Source: Streptomyces himalayensis subsp. himalayensis (GTDB taxonomy: Bacteria; Actinomycetota; Actinomycetes; Streptomycetales; Streptomycetaceae). From it: DNA of 64,000 nucleotides. The stretch lies in the NCBI RefSeq assembly GCF_013778455.1, contig NZ_JACEHE010000003.1:62001-126000 (forward strand), written 5' to 3'. Each line of letters begins with the position of its first letter. Position 1 is the stretch's first letter. The notes below the pieces were generated by a model. The model was given only the letters and a program-made list of their open reading frames with translations. It was not told where the DNA came from and ran no database searches. The position numbers were made by a program, and so were the translations under genes. Shown here piece after piece: positions 16,466-24,328 of the stretch.

Positions 16466-17686
16466 ATGCCTCACGTCATGGGTTTGTCACCGGATCAGGG
16501 AGCGCTCGCCTCCCACATGGCCCCGAAAGGCTGGTTTACCTTGCCCAGATCCCGACGTAGCTTCATCGCCGCCTCTAGTGCGGCCGCCACCGCAGCCGTC
16601 CTCGGCGCAGCGCCTCCATCATCCGCGTCGACTTCCGTCGACGGCGTGTCAACGACGTCTTCGACCGCGGCTGACACCGATCTCATGCGGCTTCCCGACA
16701 TGCCGCTGCACGACCCGTTCATCCTCGCCGACAAGGAGACCCAGACCTACTACCTCTACACGGCCAACGTCCGGTCGGTATCGGGCGTGTCCGGCCCCGG
16801 CACGATGGTCTACCGCAGCCAGAACCTGCGCGACTGGATGCGCCCCGTCATGGTCTTCCGGACCGCCGACCAGGAGGGACTCTGGGCGACCGACGGCGGA
16901 TGGGCGCCGGAGGTGCACGAGTTCGGCGGCAAGTACTACCTGTTCGCCACCCTGCACAACCACAAAAAGCCGCTTCCAGTACCACCACCCAACCAGTGGG
17001 GCACGCCGTTCCCGATCGGGAACTACATGCGCGGCACGATCATCGCTGTTTCCGACTCGCTGATGGGCCCCTTCACCGTCATTGACCCGTCACGCCCCAC
17101 CACGCCCGAGAACCTCATGGCTCTCGACGGGACGCTCTACGTCGACGAGTCCGGCAAGCCCCACATGGTGTACGCGCACGAGTGGCTGCAGACCATCGAC
17201 GGAACCATGGAAGCGATCCAGCTGGCTCCGGACCTGTCGAAGGCCGTCGGTGATCCGACCTACCTGTTCAAGGCATCGGACGCGTTCTGGCTCAGTGAGC
17301 AGATCCCCAGCGGGGTACCGCATCAGCTCCCGCCCTACGTCACCGACGGCCCGCAGCTGTACCGCAGCCCTGACAGATCCCTGATCATGCTGTGGTCGAC
17401 GTACGAAAAGAACTCGGCCAACCCGGACGGCACCGTCGGCGGCTACTACGTGCAGACCTATGCCGTCTCGAAGTCCGGCGACATCAAGGGGCCGTGGAGT
17501 CAGCGCCGGCCGCTGGTCCGGAACGACAGCGGTCACGGCATGCTGTTCCACACCTTCGACGGCCGGCTGATGATGGTGCTCCACCGCCCCTTCAACAACG
17601 CACGCGGGAAGCTGTACGAGATGCAGCTTCTCGGCCACGAGCTACGGGTACTCCGCCAGCGCACCGATCTCGATGGCGGCGGGTGA
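16466..17686 (+). CDS. Secreted glycoside hydrolase family 43 enzyme
   Basis: 406 residues if it starts at ATG 16466 (weak GAAGAG before it); ATG 16478 or 16520 are possible. A Tat-type signal (RSRRSFIAASSAAATAAVLG) is followed by the GH43 five-bladed propeller: PDMPLHDPFIL with the catalytic-base Asp, TYYLYTANV, DGGWAPEVHEFGGKYYLFAT, then YVDESGKPHMVYAHEW and GHGMLFHTFDGRLMMVLHRP. The family includes arabinanases, arabinofuranosidases and xylosidases. With the sialidase-fold hydrolase, the sugar importer and the LacI pair, a role in degrading arabinan or arabinoxylan outside the cell is likely. Confidence 0.88.
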   Translation: MPHVMGLSPDQGALASHMAPKGWFTLPRSRRSFIAASSAAATAAVLGAAPPSSASTSVDGVSTTSSTAADTDLMRLPDMPLHDPFILADKETQTYYLYTANVRSVSGVSGPGTMVYRSQNLRDWMRPVMVFRTADQEGLWATDGGWAPEVHEFGGKYYLFATLHNHKKPLPVPPPNQWGTPFPIGNYMRGTIIAVSDSLMGPFTVIDPSRPTTPENLMALDGTLYVDESGKPHMVYAHEWLQTIDGTMEAIQLAPDLSKAVGDPTYLFKASDAFWLSEQIPSGVPHQLPPYVTDGPQLYRSPDRSLIMLWSTYEKNSANPDGTVGGYYVQTYAVSKSGDIKGPWSQRRPLVRNDSGHGMLFHTFDGRLMMVLHRPFNNARGKLYEMQLLGHELRVLRQRTDLDGGG

Positions 17687-17734
17687 CGCCCCCTGTGTTT
17701 ACCGCTGGCTGACGGTGGACCCGAACACCTGACA

Positions 17735-18090
17735 CCTCGTCGGCCTGCAGCGGTGATTCGCTGCCCGGGACAGGCTCGGAGGCCGGCCCGCGGCCCTCGC
17801 GGCACGCGGCAGGCAGCAGCCGCCCGTACGCGAGGCGACTTGGCCATCGGTCTGATCCACGCGCCGGCGGAGGTCTGCCTGCTCGTGCTGGACGGTGTCG
17901 TCCGTGTCGTCGGCTATGACGACAGTCCGTCTCCCCTGTGTGACTCATCGCCCGACCAAGGCGCGTCAGCCGTTCGACGCTGTGGCGCACGAGGGACTCC
18001 GTCTTCTGGCGCAGACCATCGAGAAACCGGACGGGGAGTGCGGTCGGCGAACGACCCGCCGGTCGCACTCCTCATCGGTGCCCCGACCGC
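17735..18090 (+). pseudogene. Relic of a third LacI-family gene
   Basis: Shifting frames read fragments matching the LacI pair in order: an ALAARGxxQPP-like piece (translated RGTRQAAAARTRGD), LAIGLIHAPAEV, VVRVVGYDDSPS, then in another frame RQPFDAVAHEGLRLLAQTIE and KPDGE. Copy B has AALAARGRHQPP, MAIGLIHALTEAG, VIGFDGNP and RQPFDAAAREGLRLLVHAIE at the same places. About 30 residues (the DSGYQAGRKLA to SGDD part) are deleted and there are frameshifts, so it is dead. The N-terminal HTH is gone. Confidence 0.8.
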
Positions 18091-18099
18091 CCCGACCGC

Positions 18100-18713
18100 G
18101 CCGCCCGCGCCCGGAGGCCCCCGGGCGCGGGCGGCGCGCGGACTCCCGCTGTGCAGCTTGGTCGTTACAGCATCCCCGCCCGTGCCCGGTCGCAGGGGTA
18201 GAGCACTTCGGGACCGGCCCCGTCGGCCTTCTCGGCCTCGCCTCGGGAGTGGTGGCGGTCGGGCTGCCGCCCCTCCTACTCGCCAAGGCCCGCTGGAACG
18301 CGGTCCACCACCGCATCCGACTCGCTCACCCGCAGCCGGTCCCGGATCGCCACCCCGGCGGGACCGGGCACCACGAACGACGCCGCCAACTCCCGCAACC
18401 CGCCCACCCATTCACCCCCGGCCTGTCCCAAAAGATCCCGCCACAGCAATCAACGAGCACCACCCGTAAAGGTCACCCATTCGACCCAAGAACCCCCGTT
18501 CCCCTCCCGAAGGACGGAGACCGAGAACGCAAACCATGGCAAGGAAGACTGTCCCTGCACACAGCAGGCCACCACGTCCGGCCCCGGCACTCACTCACGA
18601 TCACCAGAAGTCACTCCCGCTCAGTACACCGGCAGCAGTTCCCAACCCCTGACGCACTCGACAGGGCCGAGCGACTCGTACCGGCGCTCGTACACCGGCC
18701 GCGGGGGCGGCTC
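18100..18713. other. Non-coding or degraded stretch before the steroid cluster
   Basis: About 600 bases. One minus-strand piece (18275-18400) reads VGGLRELAASFVVPGPAGVA, which has protein-like composition but is not recognised and is closed by stops. Low-complexity repeats near 18680-18715 (TACACCGGC-type) run into the end of the SDR gene. Possibly further relics. Confidence 0.4.
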
Positions 18714-19628
18714 CTACCGCGCCCCGTACACCGGCTGCGGCGGCTCCGAATCGGCGAGCAGCTTCAGGGCTGTCTCGCCCGCCTCCGCCGGGGTCCAGCG
18801 GGCGCCCTTGTCCACGCTGGGGCCCGGCCGCCAGCCCTCCATGACGGTGATCCGCCCGCCCTCGGCCTCGAAGACCCGACCCGTCACCCCGGCGGAGGCG
18901 GCGGAGCCCAGCCACACGACGAGGGGGGAGACGTTCTCCGGAGCCATGGCGTCGAAGGCACCGACCTCGGGGGCGGACATGGTGTCGGCGAAGGTCTGCT
19001 CGGTCATCCGGGTGCGGGCGGCGGGGGCGATGGCATTGACCTGGACGCCGTAGCGGCCCATCTCGGCGGCGGCGACGAGGGTCAGGCCGACGATCCCGGC
19101 CTTGGCGGCGGAGTAGTTGCCCTGGCCGACGCTGCCGAGCAGGCCGGCCCCGGAACTCGTGTTGATCACCCGGGCCTCTGGCGTACGGCCGTCCTTCGCC
19201 TCGGCGCGCCAGTGCGCGGCCGCGTGCTTGAGCGGCAGGAAGTGGCCCTTGAGGTGGACGCGCATGACGGCGTCCCAGTCGTCCTCGTCGAGGTTGACGA
19301 GCATGCGGTCGCGCAGGAATCCGGCGTTGTTGACGAGGGTGTCGAGACGGCCGAAGGTGTCCAGCGCGGTGGCGATGAGGGAGGCCGCCCCGTCGGCGGT
19401 GGCGACGTCGCCGCCGTGGGCGACCGCCTCGCCGCCGAGGGCCCGGATCTCGTCGACGACCTGCTGGGCGGGCCCGGTGGCCCCTCCGGTGCCGTCGAGT
19501 CCGACGCCCAGGTCGTTGACGACGACCTGGGCGCCCTCGGCGGCGAAGGCGAGCGCGTGCGCGCGGCCGAGCCCGCGCCCCGCCCCGGTGACGACGACGA
19601 CGCGTCCGGCGCAGATTCCGGTGGTCAT
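18714..19628 (-). CDS. Short-chain dehydrogenase, Rv3548c-like (KstR2 regulon member)
   Basis: 304 residues from ATG 19628; the mycobacterial counterpart Rv3548c has, as I recall, the same length. Rossmann fold with VVVVTGAGRGLGRAHALAFA (cofactor loop), LVNNAGF, the catalytic Ser in INTSSGAGLLG, and YSAAKAG (YxxxK). The longer C-terminal part (FEAEGGRITVMEGWRPGP) is typical of the acyl-CoA-handling SDRs. It probably oxidises a hydroxyacyl-CoA intermediate of steroid-ring breakdown. It ends with TAG at the very edge of the cluster, downstream of a second SDR on the same strand. Confidence 0.85.
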   Translation of the reverse strand: MTTGICAGRVVVVTGAGRGLGRAHALAFAAEGAQVVVNDLGVGLDGTGGATGPAQQVVDEIRALGGEAVAHGGDVATADGAASLIATALDTFGRLDTLVNNAGFLRDRMLVNLDEDDWDAVMRVHLKGHFLPLKHAAAHWRAEAKDGRTPEARVINTSSGAGLLGSVGQGNYSAAKAGIVGLTLVAAAEMGRYGVQVNAIAPAARTRMTEQTFADTMSAPEVGAFDAMAPENVSPLVVWLGSAASAGVTGRVFEAEGGRITVMEGWRPGPSVDKGARWTPAEAGETALKLLADSEPPQPVYGAR

Positions 19629-19650
19629 GGCTGTGTGTCCTTCCTTTGAC

Positions 19651-19682
19651 GTGCGGGTCTCACGTGCGGGTCTCACGTGCGG
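19651..19682. repeat. Short tandem repeat between the two SDR genes
   Basis: GTGCGGGTCTCAC occurs twice in tandem (19651-19663, 19664-19676), followed by GTGCGG. Next to it TGGTCG-TT-CGACCA (19691-19704) is a small perfect inverted repeat. It may be part of a promoter for the downstream SDR gene or a slippage product. Confidence 0.5.
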
Positions 19683-19728
19683 ATCTGAACTGGTCGTTCG
19701 ACCACCACCGCCTGAGGCGGCCACGCGG

Positions 19729-20505
19729 TCATTTGTTGACGGTGGCGGCGTCGAGGAAGGCCGGGCGCTCCCCGCCGCCGTGGACGTGGAGGCTGGCGCC
19801 GCTGATGTACGAGGCGCGGTCGGAGGCGAGGAAGACGCAGGCGTCGCCGATCTCGGCGGGGTCGGCGAGCCGGCCGAGCGGCACGGTGCGGCCGATGGCG
19901 GCGATGCCGTCCTCGTCCCCGTAGTGCAGATGGGACAGTTCGGTGCGGACCATGCCGAGGACGAGTGTGTTGACCCGCACGGTCGGCGCCCATTCCACGG
20001 CCATGGAGCGGGCGAGGTGCTCGAGGCCCGCCTTGGCGGCTCCGTACGCCGCGCTGCCCGGTGACGGACGGGTCCCGCTGACGCTGCCGATCATCACGAT
20101 CGACCCGCCCCCGCTCTGATGGCGCATCACCTCATACGCGGCGAGGGACGCGGTCAGCGGCGCGAGGAGGTTCAGCTCGACGACCCGGGCATGCCGCTGC
20201 GCTCCGCCGTCGCCCAGCATCCGGAAAGGCGTCCCTCCGGCGTTGTTGACCAGGGTGTCCAGCCGCCCGTACTCGCTCCGCACCCGTGCGAAGAGCCCGC
20301 CGACCGCTTCCGGGTCGCGCAGGTCGACGGGGAGGAAGCGGGCCGTGCGCCCCGCCGCCTCGACGGGCTTGTCCGGGGGTCGTCGGGCGCAGGCCACGAC
20401 CTGCGCCCCGGCTTCGAGCAGGGCCCTGGTGATGCCCGCGCCGACACCCCGGGTTCCCCCGGTGACGACGGCGACGGAGCCGGACAGATCCATGATCGCT
20501 GACAC
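19729..20505 (-). CDS. Short-chain dehydrogenase, Rv3549c-like (KstR2 regulon member)
   Basis: 258 residues; Rv3549c is about the same length and sits at the same place beside echA20. Motifs: VAVVTGGTRGVGAGITRAL, LVNNAGG, IGSVSGTRPSPGSAAYGAAKAGLEHLARSM and the C-terminal VFLASDRASYISGASLHVHGG, a classical FabG-like NAD(P)-dependent dehydrogenase. It is transcribed divergently from echA20, with a KstR2-like operator between the starts, so both should be derepressed by the HIP-CoA type inducer. The exact substrate in the C/D-ring pathway is not certain. Confidence 0.85.
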   Translation of the reverse strand: MSAIMDLSGSVAVVTGGTRGVGAGITRALLEAGAQVVACARRPPDKPVEAAGRTARFLPVDLRDPEAVGGLFARVRSEYGRLDTLVNNAGGTPFRMLGDGGAQRHARVVELNLLAPLTASLAAYEVMRHQSGGGSIVMIGSVSGTRPSPGSAAYGAAKAGLEHLARSMAVEWAPTVRVNTLVLGMVRTELSHLHYGDEDGIAAIGRTVPLGRLADPAEIGDACVFLASDRASYISGASLHVHGGGERPAFLDAATVNK

Positions 20506-20546
20506 TTCGCACCTCCCGCAGCGCGCGGTCCGCTGCTACCTTGCGA

Positions 20547-20563
20547 CCTAACAAATGTTTGGT
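20547..20563. promoter_or_regulatory. KstR2-like operator 1
   Basis: CCTAACAAATGTTTGGT; on the other strand ACCAAACATTTGTTAGG. It differs by one base from the site at 28270-28286 and fits the known KstR2 palindrome AnCAAGnnCTTGnT at most fixed positions. It lies between the divergent starts of the SDR (20505) and echA20 (20585). Confidence 0.85.
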
Positions 20564-20584
20564 GGAAAGGTAGCTGATGCGCTC

Positions 20585-21382
20585 ATGGGTGTCTCCACCT
20601 CCGTCCCGGAAGAGGGCAGCGTTGCCGTCGTCACCGTGGACTTCCCGCCCGTCAACGCCCTCCCCGTACAGGGCTGGTACGACCTGGCGACCGCTGTACG
20701 CACAGCCGGCGCCGACCCGAAGGTGCGCTGCGTGGTGCTCACCGCCACGGGCCGCGGCTTCAACGCCGGCGTCGACATCAAGGAGATGCAGCGCACGGAC
20801 GGCCACAGCGCCCTCATCGGCGCCAACCGCGGCTGCTACGAGGCGTTCGCCGCCGTCTACGACTGCGAGGTGCCGGTGGTCGCCGCCGTGCACGGCTTCT
20901 GCCTCGGCGGTGGCATCGGCCTGGTCGGCAACGCCGACGCGATCGTCGCCAGCGACGACGCGACCTTCGGCCTGCCGGAACTGGACCGGGGCGCGCTCGG
21001 CGCGGCCACCCATCTGGCCCGGCTGGTCCCCCAGCACCTGATGCGAACCCTGTACTACACCTCACGCACCGTCACCGCCCAGGAGCTGCACCGGCACGGC
21101 TCGGTCTGGCGGGTCGTTCCTCGCGCTCAACTGCTCGACGCAGCCTTGGAGTTGGCCCGCGAGATCGCCGCCAAGGACGGCTCCCTCATCCGCCTCGCCA
21201 AGGCCGCGATCAACGGGATCGACCCGGTGGACGTCCGCCGCAGCTACCGCTTCGAGCAGGGCTTCACCTTCGAGGCCAACCTCAGCGGGGTCGCCGACAG
21301 ACACCGCGACGCGTTCGTGTCGTCCGCATCGACGTCTTCCGCATCGACATCGCCCATATCCTCGAAGGAGGACCGGAGTTGA
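20585..21382 (+). CDS. echA20: EchA20-type crotonase, steroid ring-D hydrolase
   Basis: 265 residues from ATG 20585, matching the N terminus of Rv3550; an ATG at 20555 lies inside the operator and is unlikely. Crotonase motifs: VTVDFPPVNALP, GRGFNAGVDIKEMQR, CLGGGIGLVGNADAIVASDD, FGLPELDRGALGAATHL. In mycobacteria EchA20 opens ring D of the bicyclic HIP-derived CoA thioester to give the substrate of IpdAB. Its stop overlaps the ipdA start (TTGA). The C terminus has an unusual low-complexity tail (SSASTSSASTS). Confidence 0.92.
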   Translation: MGVSTSVPEEGSVAVVTVDFPPVNALPVQGWYDLATAVRTAGADPKVRCVVLTATGRGFNAGVDIKEMQRTDGHSALIGANRGCYEAFAAVYDCEVPVVAAVHGFCLGGGIGLVGNADAIVASDDATFGLPELDRGALGAATHLARLVPQHLMRTLYYTSRTVTAQELHRHGSVWRVVPRAQLLDAALELAREIAAKDGSLIRLAKAAINGIDPVDVRRSYRFEQGFTFEANLSGVADRHRDAFVSSASTSSASTSPISSKEDRS

Positions 21383-22260
21383 GCAACAAGACGATGACCG
21401 CCGAGGAGGTGGCCGGGCTCCTCGAGAGCGGCATGACGATCGGCATCGGCGGCTGGGGCTCACGGCGCAAGCCGATGGCACTGGTGAGGGCGCTGCTGCG
21501 CTCGGACGTCACCGACCTGACCGTCGTCAGCTACGGCGGCCCCGACATCGGGCTGCTCGCCGCAGCCGGGAAGATCCGCAGGCTCGTCGCGGCGTTCGCC
21601 ACCCTCGACTCCATCCCCCTCGAGCCGCACTTCCAAGCCGCCCGGCAGCGCGGCGCGTTCGAGATGATGGAGCTGGACGAGGCCATGTTCATGTGGGGCC
21701 TGACCGCCGCCGCCCACCGGCTGCCCTTCATGCCGATCCGGGCCGGTCTCGCCTCGGACGTGATGATCATCAACCCGTCCCTGCGCACGATCACGTCCCC
21801 GTACGAGGACGGCGAGGAGCTCGTCGCGGTCCCCGCCCTGCGGCTGGACGCCGCACTGGTCCATCTCAACCGGGCGGACGTGCACGGCAACGCCCAGTAC
21901 CTGGGCCCGGACCCGTACTTCGACGACCTGTTCTGCGAGGCCGCCGACGCCGCGTACGTGTCCTGCGAGCGGATCGTGGACACCACGGACCTGCTGAAGG
22001 ACTCCGGACCGCAGTCGCTGCTGGTCAAGCGCGCGTTCGTGAACGGCATCGTGGAGAGTCCGAACGGCGCGCACTTCACCTCCTGCGTCCCGGACCACGA
22101 CCGCGACGAGGCCTTCCAGCGCGCCTACGCCCAGGCGGCCCGCGATCCCGAGGCCTGGCGGGCCTTCAGCGAGCGGTTCCTGTCCGGGGACGAGGACGCG
22201 TACCAGGCCGCGGTGGCGGCGTTCCACAAGGAGAAAGCAGAGGAGGAGGCAGCAGCATGA
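21379..22260 (+). CDS. ipdA: IpdA, alpha subunit of the steroid ring-C hydrolase
   Basis: 293 residues starting at TTG 21379 in a TTGA overlap with echA20, with GGAGGACCGGAG before it. It is a class I CoA-transferase fold subunit: GMTIGIGGWGSRRKPMALVR, DLTVVSYGGPDIGLL, LPFMPIRAGL, ITSPYEDGEELVAVPALRLD and LNRADVHGNAQYLGPDPYFD, closely matching Rv3551. With IpdB it hydrolyses the last ring of the steroid nucleus (COCHEA-CoA) rather than transferring CoA. Part of the tight echA20-ipdA-ipdB-ipdC operon. Confidence 0.94.
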   Translation: MSNKTMTAEEVAGLLESGMTIGIGGWGSRRKPMALVRALLRSDVTDLTVVSYGGPDIGLLAAAGKIRRLVAAFATLDSIPLEPHFQAARQRGAFEMMELDEAMFMWGLTAAAHRLPFMPIRAGLASDVMIINPSLRTITSPYEDGEELVAVPALRLDAALVHLNRADVHGNAQYLGPDPYFDDLFCEAADAAYVSCERIVDTTDLLKDSGPQSLLVKRAFVNGIVESPNGAHFTSCVPDHDRDEAFQRAYAQAARDPEAWRAFSERFLSGDEDAYQAAVAAFHKEKAEEEAAA

Positions 22261-23030
22261 GCGATGTCGCTACGACCACGGCGACGCGGGCCGAGTACTG
22301 CGTGGTGGCGTGCGCCGAGGCCTGGCGGGACGCGGGCGAGGTACTGGCCAGCCCCATGGGCACCGTCCCCACGATCGGGGCCCGGCTGGCGAAGCTCACC
22401 TTCTCCCCCGACCTGCTGCTGACCGACGGCGAGGCGCTGCTGGTCGGCGACGTCCCGGCGGTCGGCACGAAGGCGGAGGTGGTGGAGGGCTGGCTGCCCT
22501 ACCGCCAGCACCTGGCGATGGTGGCCACAGGGCGGCGGCACGTGATGATGGGCGCCAGCCAGCTCGACCGCCACGGCAACCAGAACATCTCCTGCATCGG
22601 CGACTGGGCCCGGCCCGAACGGCAGCTTCTGGGGGTGCGCGGTGCGCCCGTCAACACGCTGAACAATCCCACGAGTTATTGGGTGCCGCGGCACTCGACG
22701 CGAGTGTTCGTCGAGAGGGTCGACATGGTGTCGGGTGTGGGGTACGACCGGGCCGCCGCAGCCGGGCCCTCCGCGAGCCGCTACCACCGCATCCCGAACG
22801 TCATCAGCGACCTCGGCGTCTTCGACTTCGAGACTCCGGACCGGACGATGCGACTGCGCTCGCTCCATCCCGGTGTCACGGTCGAGCAGGTCGTCGAGGC
22901 CACCGGCTTCGCGCTCACCATCCCCGACGACGTGCCGGGCACCCGCGAGCCAACCCCCGAGGAACTGCGGCTGATCCGCGAGGTGATCGACCCGAACGGG
23001 CTGCGCGACCGCGAGGTGCCGACGGCATGA
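22257..23030 (+). CDS. ipdB: IpdB, beta subunit of the steroid ring-C hydrolase
   Basis: 257 residues from ATG 22257 (ATGA overlap with ipdA). CoA-transferase beta-subunit fold: ASPMGTVPTIGARLAKLTFS, LLTDGEALLVGDVP, QHLAMVATGRRHVMMGASQL, DRHGNQNISCIGDW and TRVFVERVDMVSGVGY, in line with Rv3552. It forms a heteromer with IpdA; both are needed to cleave ring C. The product goes to the FadA6 thiolase encoded just downstream on the opposite strand. Confidence 0.94.
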   Translation: MSDVATTTATRAEYCVVACAEAWRDAGEVLASPMGTVPTIGARLAKLTFSPDLLLTDGEALLVGDVPAVGTKAEVVEGWLPYRQHLAMVATGRRHVMMGASQLDRHGNQNISCIGDWARPERQLLGVRGAPVNTLNNPTSYWVPRHSTRVFVERVDMVSGVGYDRAAAAGPSASRYHRIPNVISDLGVFDFETPDRTMRLRSLHPGVTVEQVVEATGFALTIPDDVPGTREPTPEELRLIREVIDPNGLRDREVPTA

Positions 23031-24094
23031 GCGACGTCACGATCGCCACCCCGCTCACCGAACTGGTCGGCGTACGCCACCCGATCGTCCAGACGGGCAT
23101 GGGGTGGGTGGCGGGCCCCCGTCTGGTCTCGGCCGCCGCCAACGCCGGGGCGCTGGGGATCCTCGCCTCCGCCACCATGACCGTCGGGCAGCTCCACTCC
23201 GCCGTGCGCGAGGTGAAGTCCCGTACGGACGCGCCCTTCGGGGTCAATCTCCGGGCGGACGCGGTGGACGCGGCCGAGCGCGTACGGATCATCATCGACG
23301 AAGGGGTGAAGGTCGCCTCGTTCGCGCTCGCGCCCTCCCGGGAACTGATCGTCCGGCTCAAGGACGCGGGTGTCGTCGTCATCCCGTCCATCGGCGCCAG
23401 GCGGCACGCCGAGAAGGTCGCCGCGTGGGGCGCCGACGCCGTGGTGGTGCAGGGCGGCGAGGGTGGCGGGCATACCGGGAACGTGGCCACCACCGTGCTG
23501 CTCCCCCAGGTCGTGGACGCCGTGGACATCCCCGTCGTCGCGGCGGGCGGCTTCCACGACGGCCGCGGCCTGGTCGCCGCGCTGGCCTACGGTGCCGCGG
23601 GGATCGCGATGGGCACCCGTTTCCTGCTCACCTCCGACAGCACCGTCCCCGACGCGGTCAAGGCCAGGTACCTGGGCGCGGCGGTGGGGGACGTCACCGT
23701 CACCACCAAGGTGGACGGCCTGCCGCACCGGATGCTGCGCACCGAGCTGGTCGACGCGCTGGAGCGCTCGGGCGGGGCCGCCGCGCTGCTGCGGGCGATC
23801 CGCCATGCCGCGGCCTTCAGGCGCGAGACCGGCATGAGCTGGGCCCGGATGGTCCGCGACGGGTTGGCGATGAAGCACGGCAAGGAACTGACCTGGAGTC
23901 AGGTCCTGCTGGCCGCCAACACCCCGATGCTGCTCAAGGCCTCGATGGTCGAGGGCCGCACAGACCTCGGTGTGATGGCCTCCGGCCAGGTCGCGGGCCT
24001 GATCGACGATCTGCCGTCCTGCGCGGAACTCGTCGACCGGATCATGGCCGAGGCGCGGGCCACGCTGGGGGCTCTGCCCCCCGCGGGCGGCTGA
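23027..24094 (+). CDS. ipdC: IpdC, nitronate-monooxygenase-like flavoprotein of HIP catabolism
   Basis: 355 residues, the same length I recall for Rv3553, from ATG 23027 (ATGA overlap). TIM-barrel flavoprotein related to 2-nitropropane dioxygenase: HPIVQTGMGWVAGPRLVSAA, APFGVNLRADA, GADAVVVQGGEGGGHTG, VPVVAAGGF-like IPVVAAGGFHDGRGL and AAGIAMGTRFLLTSDS for FMN binding. In mycobacteria it is essential for growth on the HIP intermediate and acts as a flavin-dependent reductase. Last gene of the operon; a strong hairpin follows within ten bases. Confidence 0.92.
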   Translation: MSDVTIATPLTELVGVRHPIVQTGMGWVAGPRLVSAAANAGALGILASATMTVGQLHSAVREVKSRTDAPFGVNLRADAVDAAERVRIIIDEGVKVASFALAPSRELIVRLKDAGVVVIPSIGARRHAEKVAAWGADAVVVQGGEGGGHTGNVATTVLLPQVVDAVDIPVVAAGGFHDGRGLVAALAYGAAGIAMGTRFLLTSDSTVPDAVKARYLGAAVGDVTVTTKVDGLPHRMLRTELVDALERSGGAAALLRAIRHAAAFRRETGMSWARMVRDGLAMKHGKELTWSQVLLAANTPMLLKASMVEGRTDLGVMASGQVAGLIDDLPSCAELVDRIMAEARATLGALPPAGG

Positions 24095-24099
24095 GGGGC

Positions 24100-24137
24100 G
24101 CGTTCCGCCGGGGCGTACCGCTCCCCCGGCGGAACGC
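24100..24137 (+). terminator. Strong convergent terminator after ipdC
   Basis: GCGTTCCGCCGGGG and CCCCGGCGGAACGC form a 14-bp perfect stem with a 10-base loop, six bases after the ipdC stop. The following 190 bases up to fadA6 hold no gene. Confidence 0.85.
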
Positions 24138-24328
24138 CCCCGCCTCTCGCCGTACGGCGGCGTGCCCGGCAGCGCGTACAGCCCGAGCCCGCCCTGCGGA
24201 CGGCTGGCAGGCCGGCCGCGGGACGGGCTGGTGCGGGGCGCTGAGGACGACGTCGCCCCGAAGGACGGCTCGGCCGCTGGAGTGCCGCCCCACCCGGCCG
24301 AGCAGCCGCCCGCCACGTCCGTCGTACG

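Noticed and set aside
20555..20584. ATG 20555 as the start of echA20
   Set aside because: It lies inside the KstR2-like operator and the extra residues have no match to EchA20.
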